This document shows, piece by piece, positions 6,216 to 10,108 of a stretch of 10,108 nt of DNA; positions within the stretch are counted from its first letter, which is position 1, and each line of letters opens with the position of its first letter. Source of the DNA: an uncultured bacterium (lineage in GTDB: Bacteria; Eisenbacteria; RBG-16-71-46; CAIMUX01). The DNA is taken from assembly GCA_946886185.1 (NCBI GenBank), contig CAMPIC010000057.1:1-10108 (forward strand), read 5' to 3'. The notes beneath the pieces were generated by a model. The model was not told where the DNA came from and did not search any database. It saw only the letters and a list, made by a program, of their open reading frames with translations. The position numbers and the translations under genes are program-made.

Positions 6216-6235
6216 TGGATCTCCTGGAGGCAGCA

Positions 6236-7099
6236 ATGGCAGCACGTTGGATCATGGCGGCAGCGCTTCTGTTCGGCTCGGTCAGCGTCTCGAGCGCGCA
6301 GATGCGGCTCATGGGGCTGGACCGGTTCTACTTCGATCACATGGCCGGTCCCGGCGAGCAGCTTCCTGGACTCCTCCTGGTCATCGACTCGCTTCCGGAC
6401 AACCTCCGGTGGCCGGCCGTCGATATGGTTCAGGACGAGGCCGGAACGATCGTGCAGGATTTTCCCATCGTCGCCTCGGATCCGGACCGGGAGCTCTGGA
6501 TCCGCGAAATCCGCGTCACCACCAAGGGCGGGATCGATGTGCTCTGGTGGGCACTCTATGACGGTGGGTTCCGCAGCGACCTCTGGACGTTCGCCGCCAA
6601 TCGGATCCGCCACGATGGTAAAATATTGAGCGACTATCGTTTGAACGCGATCGTGGAAGCGGGTTCGATGGTCGAGGCATCCACCCAGGTGGACGCGACC
6701 CAGCCACGAAATCTGGTCGTTCAGGTGGCCGGCGAGCTGGATTCCGCGGAAGGCTGGCGCAGGGGCGGGTATGAGTGGACTCTGACCGAGCGCGGCGACT
6801 CGCTCGTCGTAACCGGAGCTCGCACCGTATTCGATCTGTATCGGCCCGCGGGCGAGAAGTCGGTCATCGAGGCAATCGGGGAAACGTCCTCCGAAGATCG
6901 GATCCAGATCGCCCAGGTTGCCGCTGGTCCCTCCCTCCTGGAGGCGTGCGGCCTTTCTGATCCCGGCGAAGCTGCCTGGGAGTTCTCCTGGACCCAGCTC
7001 TCCGAAGCGGCGGAATGCCTCCTGGCAGGCCCTGAGGCCAAGCGTTCGATCCGTACGGCGAACGACCGCACCTTCCTCGAGCGGGAGCTCAAGCGTTGA
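6236..7099 (+). CDS. Exported protein of unknown function, co-translated with M16 protease
   Basis: I do not recognise a family for this 287-aa protein. Residues 1-21 form a clear signal peptide (MAARWIMAAALLFGSVSVSS, cleavage likely after SSA). The mature part is rich in alternating hydrophobic residues and aromatic strands (ELWIREIRVTTKGGIDVLWWALYDGG at about 83-108; DLWTFAANRIRHDGKILSDYRL), suggesting a mostly beta-sheet soluble domain, then an acidic C-terminal helical region. Two cysteines occur near the C-terminus (in EACGLSD and AAECLLAG) and could form a disulfide in the periplasm. No lipobox, transmembrane segment or catalytic motif is visible. ATG 6236 is chosen because GGAGG at 6226-6230 is 5 nt upstream and the signal peptide begins there; the frame is open back to 6176 but without support. 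Its TGA overlaps the TTG start of the protease gene, so it may be that enzyme's partner, chaperone, inhibitor or substrate (inference only). Confidence 0.8.
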   Translation: MAARWIMAAALLFGSVSVSSAQMRLMGLDRFYFDHMAGPGEQLPGLLLVIDSLPDNLRWPAVDMVQDEAGTIVQDFPIVASDPDRELWIREIRVTTKGGIDVLWWALYDGGFRSDLWTFAANRIRHDGKILSDYRLNAIVEAGSMVEASTQVDATQPRNLVVQVAGELDSAEGWRRGGYEWTLTERGDSLVVTGARTVFDLYRPAGEKSVIEAIGETSSEDRIQIAQVAAGPSLLEACGLSDPGEAAWEFSWTQLSEAAECLLAGPEAKRSIRTANDRTFLERELKR

Positions 7100-9903
7100 G
7101 CCGTATCCCCATGGGACGTCATCATCGAGCTCACCGGGCGAGACCCCTGGCGCGAGTGGTTGGAGCGGCGCTCCTGCTGGCGGCGACCATCCTCCCAGGC
7201 CTCCCAAACTCTGGCTCGGCAAGCACGGCGCTGGTCGATCCGGCGCTGCGATGGGGATATCTCTCCAACGGAGCGGGCTACCTCATCCTGGAAAACCATG
7301 CCGCTCCGGCGGTCGGCATCGTCGCCGTGATCCCGGGCGGCTCGGGCTCCGAAAGCTGGGCAAACCAGGGAGCGAGCCACTTCCTCGAGCATCTGCTCTT
7401 CAACGGGACGCAGACCCGGACCCAGGAGCAGATCTACGACCAGATGGACCTGCTCGGGACCTACCACAACGCGTCCACGCGCGCCACGCACGTGGTGTTC
7501 ATGATCCTGGCGCCTTCGGAAAACTGCTGGGACGCGTTCGCGGTGCAGACCGACATGCTGTTCCACTCGACGCTTCCGCCCGAGAAGGTCGAGAAGGAGC
7601 GGGGAATCATCCTGGAGGAGCTCGCGCGCGATGCTTCCTCCCCGGACTACGCGGAGGAGCGGATCCTCGATCTCGACCTCTTCGGCCCGACCGGGTACGG
7701 ATTGCCGACCCTCGGCTCGGACACCTCGATCGAGACGATCGCGCGCGACGAGATCCAGTCGTTCTACGAGCGCAACTACTCCCCCGAACGGATGACCTTC
7801 GTCCTGATCGGGGATCTCGATCCCGCCGCGGCGATCGACTCGCTCGAGGCGCGGGTCGGCTCGCTCCCGGCGCTCGGGACCGAGATCTTCGAGAGCCCGG
7901 CGCCGCCCGCGCCCGAGGGGCTTATGGTGACCTACCACGTCACCGGGCGGGATGCGCCCCGGATCCGCGCCTCCTGGATCGGGCCGGACCCCAAGAGTCG
8001 AGATTTCTTGGCGTTCCAGGCGCGATTTCAACTGTCTTGTGAAGGGGAGGAATCGCCTCTGCGGCGCGCGATCGAGGAGGCCTGGCCCGGCGCCACGCAG
8101 TCGTTGGCCGTGTCGCTCCAGGAGTATCCCGGCTTCTCGATCCAGTCGCTCGATTGGGTGTTGACCGCGGACGTTGGCGTGGAGGGCCTAGTCGGTCGGT
8201 TGAACCAGGCCGTCGCCTCGATGCAACGCCGTCCGCTCGGTCAGGAACCGTTCGAGGCATGGCGGCGCCGGGTCGAGACCGAGGAGATCTTCCTGCGCGA
8301 GAAGCCGCACTACTACGGAATCTATCGGGGGGATGCGCTGGCGGCGCGCGGATTGGCGGCGGTGGCGAACGAGCTGCCCGCGCTGCGCGCCCTCACCCTG
8401 GAGGATCTGGACTCCACCTCACTCCCGTTGGGGGGCGATCCGCTTCGGGTAAGTGTGCTCCTCCCCTCTCCGATCTCCGCAGCATCGGGCACGTCGACCG
8501 CCGCGGAGTCGTCCGAGGAAGCGGGCTCAAGATCGAGTCTCGGAGCGGCACACCGGTGGGAACGTTTCGTCCTGAGCAATGGGATCCAGGTGCTGGCGCG
8601 CTCCGGTCCCGAGAGCGAGGTGCTGGCCGCGCATCTGTTCGTCCGGGATCGATCCGCCCGCGAGCCGGAAGGACGTGCCGGGATGGCGGAGTTGCTCCAC
8701 TCCATGCTCGGAACCGCCACCGTCACGCAGAGCGCCGAGGCGCTCGCCTTGGAGCTGGACCGGGTCGGCGCGCAGCTCACCACCGCGGATAGCCCCTTCG
8801 TCCCGTACGACGATTTCTACAGCGTGCCCGAGTTCTCCTATGTCCGATTCCAGTCGCTCGACCGTTACGCGAGGACCGCGCTCCCGCTCCTCGCGGAGAT
8901 CGTCTCGAAACCTCGACTGCAGCGATCCGATTTCGAAACGGCCCAGACGGCATTGCTGCGTCGCGCCGAGCAGAGCGGGGGATCGAGTCGAGCCACGCTC
9001 GACCGTCAGATCGCTTCGGTGCTGTTCGAGGATCGGCCGGGCGGAGTCTTCGGGACGCCCCGGACGCTCGAGCCGATCACCTTCGAAGAGCTGACCGCAT
9101 TCGCGGAGGGCTATCTCGATCCTCGCGGATTCCTCCTCGCGGTGGCGAGTGGGATGCCCGCGGATTCGCTTCGCGGCCTACTCGAGAGCTCGTTCGGACA
9201 TATTCCCGTGCCCGCGCACGAAGCGGGCCCATGGGCCTCGCCGCTCTTCGAGGAAACGGCCGGACGCGCGCTCGGAAGCGGCGCGGATGGACCCAGCTAC
9301 GCGTCGCTTCTGCAACGCATCGTGGCGGTGCAGCCGGATTCCTGGGACAAGATGGAGATGCCTGCCTCCCCCGTGCCGCTCCTGCTCGAAGAAGTCGGCT
9401 CCGAGCAGTCGCAGGTCGCGCTGATCCGCCTGCTCCAGATCGAGCCGGAGGAGCGCGCGGCGCTCGTCATTGCCAATCGGCTTCTCTCGGATCGGTTGGC
9501 GTTTCAAGTGCGCGAGCGGGAGGGGCTGGCGTATTCGATCGGATCGTCGATCGAGCGGATCGCTCCGGGGACCTGGACCTGGACCGCGCGAGCCGGAACC
9601 CGCCCCGAGAACAGCCGCACGGTCCTGGAGCGCTTCTTCACGGCGACGCAGACGCTGCGCGACGATCCCGCGAGCGACGGGGAGATCCGGAAGTCGGCCG
9701 CGTCCTTGCGCGGGCGGGGACTCATGCGCCGCATCACCCGCCTGAACAGCGCGTACGCGGCGGGGTTGGCGCTCCTCCAAGGCGAGGATCCCGACAGCAT
9801 CGACGAGCGAGAGCGGAAGCTGGACGACGTCCCCCTGGACGAGCTCAACCGTCTACTGGAAAAGCTGGAAGGTGCGCCGGGGTTCGTGGCCGTGGCACGC
9901 TGA
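7096..9903 (+). CDS. Exported M16 family zinc metalloprotease (pitrilysin/insulinase type)
   Basis: Predicted periplasmic peptidase of 935 aa, built as two M16 halves, the size of pitrilysin/PqqL-type enzymes. A signal sequence covers about residues 1-45 (basic start, hydrophobic core at 20-36). The N-terminal half carries the inverted zinc motif HFLEH (residues 95-99, first His codon 7378-7380) and the paired glutamates E168 and E175 in KERGIILEE; E175 is 76 residues after the last His, as in mitochondrial processing peptidase. A Ser/Ala-rich linker spans about 456-483. The C-terminal half starts near 487; its matching site reads ELLHS (532-536), so it cannot bind zinc, but it keeps the substrate-positioning REREGLAY motif (R806 or R808, Y813). 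The TTG start at 7096 overlaps the previous stop (TTGA) and has GGGAG at 7083-7087; ATG 7111 would shorten it by five residues. The family degrades small proteins and peptides; the substrate here is unknown. Confidence 0.93.
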   Translation: MSRIPMGRHHRAHRARPLARVVGAALLLAATILPGLPNSGSASTALVDPALRWGYLSNGAGYLILENHAAPAVGIVAVIPGGSGSESWANQGASHFLEHLLFNGTQTRTQEQIYDQMDLLGTYHNASTRATHVVFMILAPSENCWDAFAVQTDMLFHSTLPPEKVEKERGIILEELARDASSPDYAEERILDLDLFGPTGYGLPTLGSDTSIETIARDEIQSFYERNYSPERMTFVLIGDLDPAAAIDSLEARVGSLPALGTEIFESPAPPAPEGLMVTYHVTGRDAPRIRASWIGPDPKSRDFLAFQARFQLSCEGEESPLRRAIEEAWPGATQSLAVSLQEYPGFSIQSLDWVLTADVGVEGLVGRLNQAVASMQRRPLGQEPFEAWRRRVETEEIFLREKPHYYGIYRGDALAARGLAAVANELPALRALTLEDLDSTSLPLGGDPLRVSVLLPSPISAASGTSTAAESSEEAGSRSSLGAAHRWERFVLSNGIQVLARSGPESEVLAAHLFVRDRSAREPEGRAGMAELLHSMLGTATVTQSAEALALELDRVGAQLTTADSPFVPYDDFYSVPEFSYVRFQSLDRYARTALPLLAEIVSKPRLQRSDFETAQTALLRRAEQSGGSSRATLDRQIASVLFEDRPGGVFGTPRTLEPITFEELTAFAEGYLDPRGFLLAVASGMPADSLRGLLESSFGHIPVPAHEAGPWASPLFEETAGRALGSGADGPSYASLLQRIVAVQPDSWDKMEMPASPVPLLLEEVGSEQSQVALIRLLQIEPEERAALVIANRLLSDRLAFQVREREGLAYSIGSSIERIAPGTWTWTARAGTRPENSRTVLERFFTATQTLRDDPASDGEIRKSAASLRGRGLMRRITRLNSAYAAGLALLQGEDPDSIDERERKLDDVPLDELNRLLEKLEGAPGFVAVAR

Positions 9904-9908
9904 TCCGG

Positions 9909-10108
9909 TCAGCCTTGACGAGCGGCGATCTCGGCCAGACGCAGCTTGGCATCCATCAAGTGGATCGAGCTCGGAAAGTCGTCGACGATCTTCTGATACG
10001 CCTGTCGCGCCGATTCGGAGTTGCCGGCTTCGCCGTAGGCCGCTGCGGCGGCCAACCAGTCATCCGCCGCGAGCGGATTATCGGAGACTTCCGCGGCTTT
10101 CTGATACT
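9909..10108 (-). CDS. TPR-repeat protein, C-terminal end (5' part outside window)
   Basis: On the minus strand an open frame runs from the window edge (first whole codon 10104-10106) to TGA at 9909-9911, giving 65 residues. The sequence shows TPR-type helical hairpins: DDWLAAAAAYGEAGNSESA, then QAYQKIVDDFPSS, then DAKLRLAEIAARQG. The YQKIVDDFPSS pattern is typical of periplasmic or outer-membrane-linked TPR proteins of the YbgF/BamD-like sort, but too little is visible to name it. It converges on the M16 protease gene with only 5 nt between the two stop codons and no terminator between them, so the transcripts should overlap at their 3' ends. Confidence 0.8.
   Translation of the reverse strand, partial: YQKAAEVSDNPLAADDWLAAAAAYGEAGNSESARQAYQKIVDDFPSSIHLMDAKLRLAEIAARQG

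Noticed and set aside
6176..6235. Upstream start for the 287-aa protein
   Set aside because: It would put 20 residues before a clean signal peptide, whereas ATG 6236 has GGAGG at ideal spacing.
5582..6235. tmRNA, RNase P RNA, SRP RNA or tRNA in the gap
   Set aside because: None of the conserved signature sequences of these RNAs that I know are present.
6017..8031. Long minus-strand open frames opposite the unknown protein and the protease (6017-7222 and 6721-8031)
   Set aside because: They mirror well-supported plus-strand genes with signal peptides and the M16 motif, and show no recognisable domain of their own.
1..10108. Sigma54 (-24/-12) promoter that the regulator could act on
   Set aside because: Scanning by eye for TGGCAC-N5-TTGC gave no match with both elements at the right distance on either strand.

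Overview
The window is a GC-rich bacterial chromosome segment with strong G/C bias at third codon positions. It carries an LptE-type outer-membrane lipoprotein, a sigma54-type response regulator and several exported proteins, so the host is a diderm (Gram-negative-type) bacterium. Gene content and codon style would fit a deep-branching environmental lineage (Candidatus Eisenbacteria, Gemmatimonadota or a deltaproteobacterial-type group), but nothing in the sequence fixes the phylum.

Layout, left to right. (1) Positions 1-2879 hold an NtrC-type two-component pair: a 5'-truncated sensor histidine kinase (GAF-like, PAS, HisKA, HATPase) overlapping by 26 nt a full response regulator (receiver, AAA+, Fis-type HTH). 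(2) Positions 2901-4519 hold lptE (LPS assembly lipoprotein) and holA (DNA polymerase III delta), the neighbour order known from Proteobacteria. lptE has a TATACT box 7 nt before its ATG and no ribosome binding site, so it may be read from a leaderless mRNA. (3) Positions 4523-4650 hold a small hierarchical tandem repeat: six 21/22-bp units that form an exact-length 64-bp duplication. (4) Positions 4671-5501 encode an exported thioredoxin-fold protein with a CHWC active site and a TPR-like tail, followed by a strong two-way terminator-like hairpin. (5) Positions 5582-6149 have no convincing gene. The first 220 bases are dense in inverted repeats and may encode a structured RNA; the rest looks featureless. 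(6) Positions 6236-9903 hold a two-gene operon: an unrecognised exported protein of 287 aa and a large exported M16 zinc metalloprotease of 935 aa, coupled by a 4-nt TTGA stop/start overlap. (7) At the right edge, converging on the protease gene with a 5-nt gap, is the 3' end of a minus-strand TPR-protein gene.

Functionally the window mixes regulation (kinase/regulator pair), envelope biogenesis (LptE), replication (HolA) and periplasmic protein redox/proteolysis (thioredoxin-like protein, M16 protease with a co-translated partner). The parts most worth a second look are the 64-bp duplicated repeat with hairpin-preserving divergence, the structured gene-free gap with an orphan leftward terminator, the likely leaderless lptE, and the unknown protein coupled to the M16 protease. 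I saw no clear evidence of a complete novel defence or mobile system.
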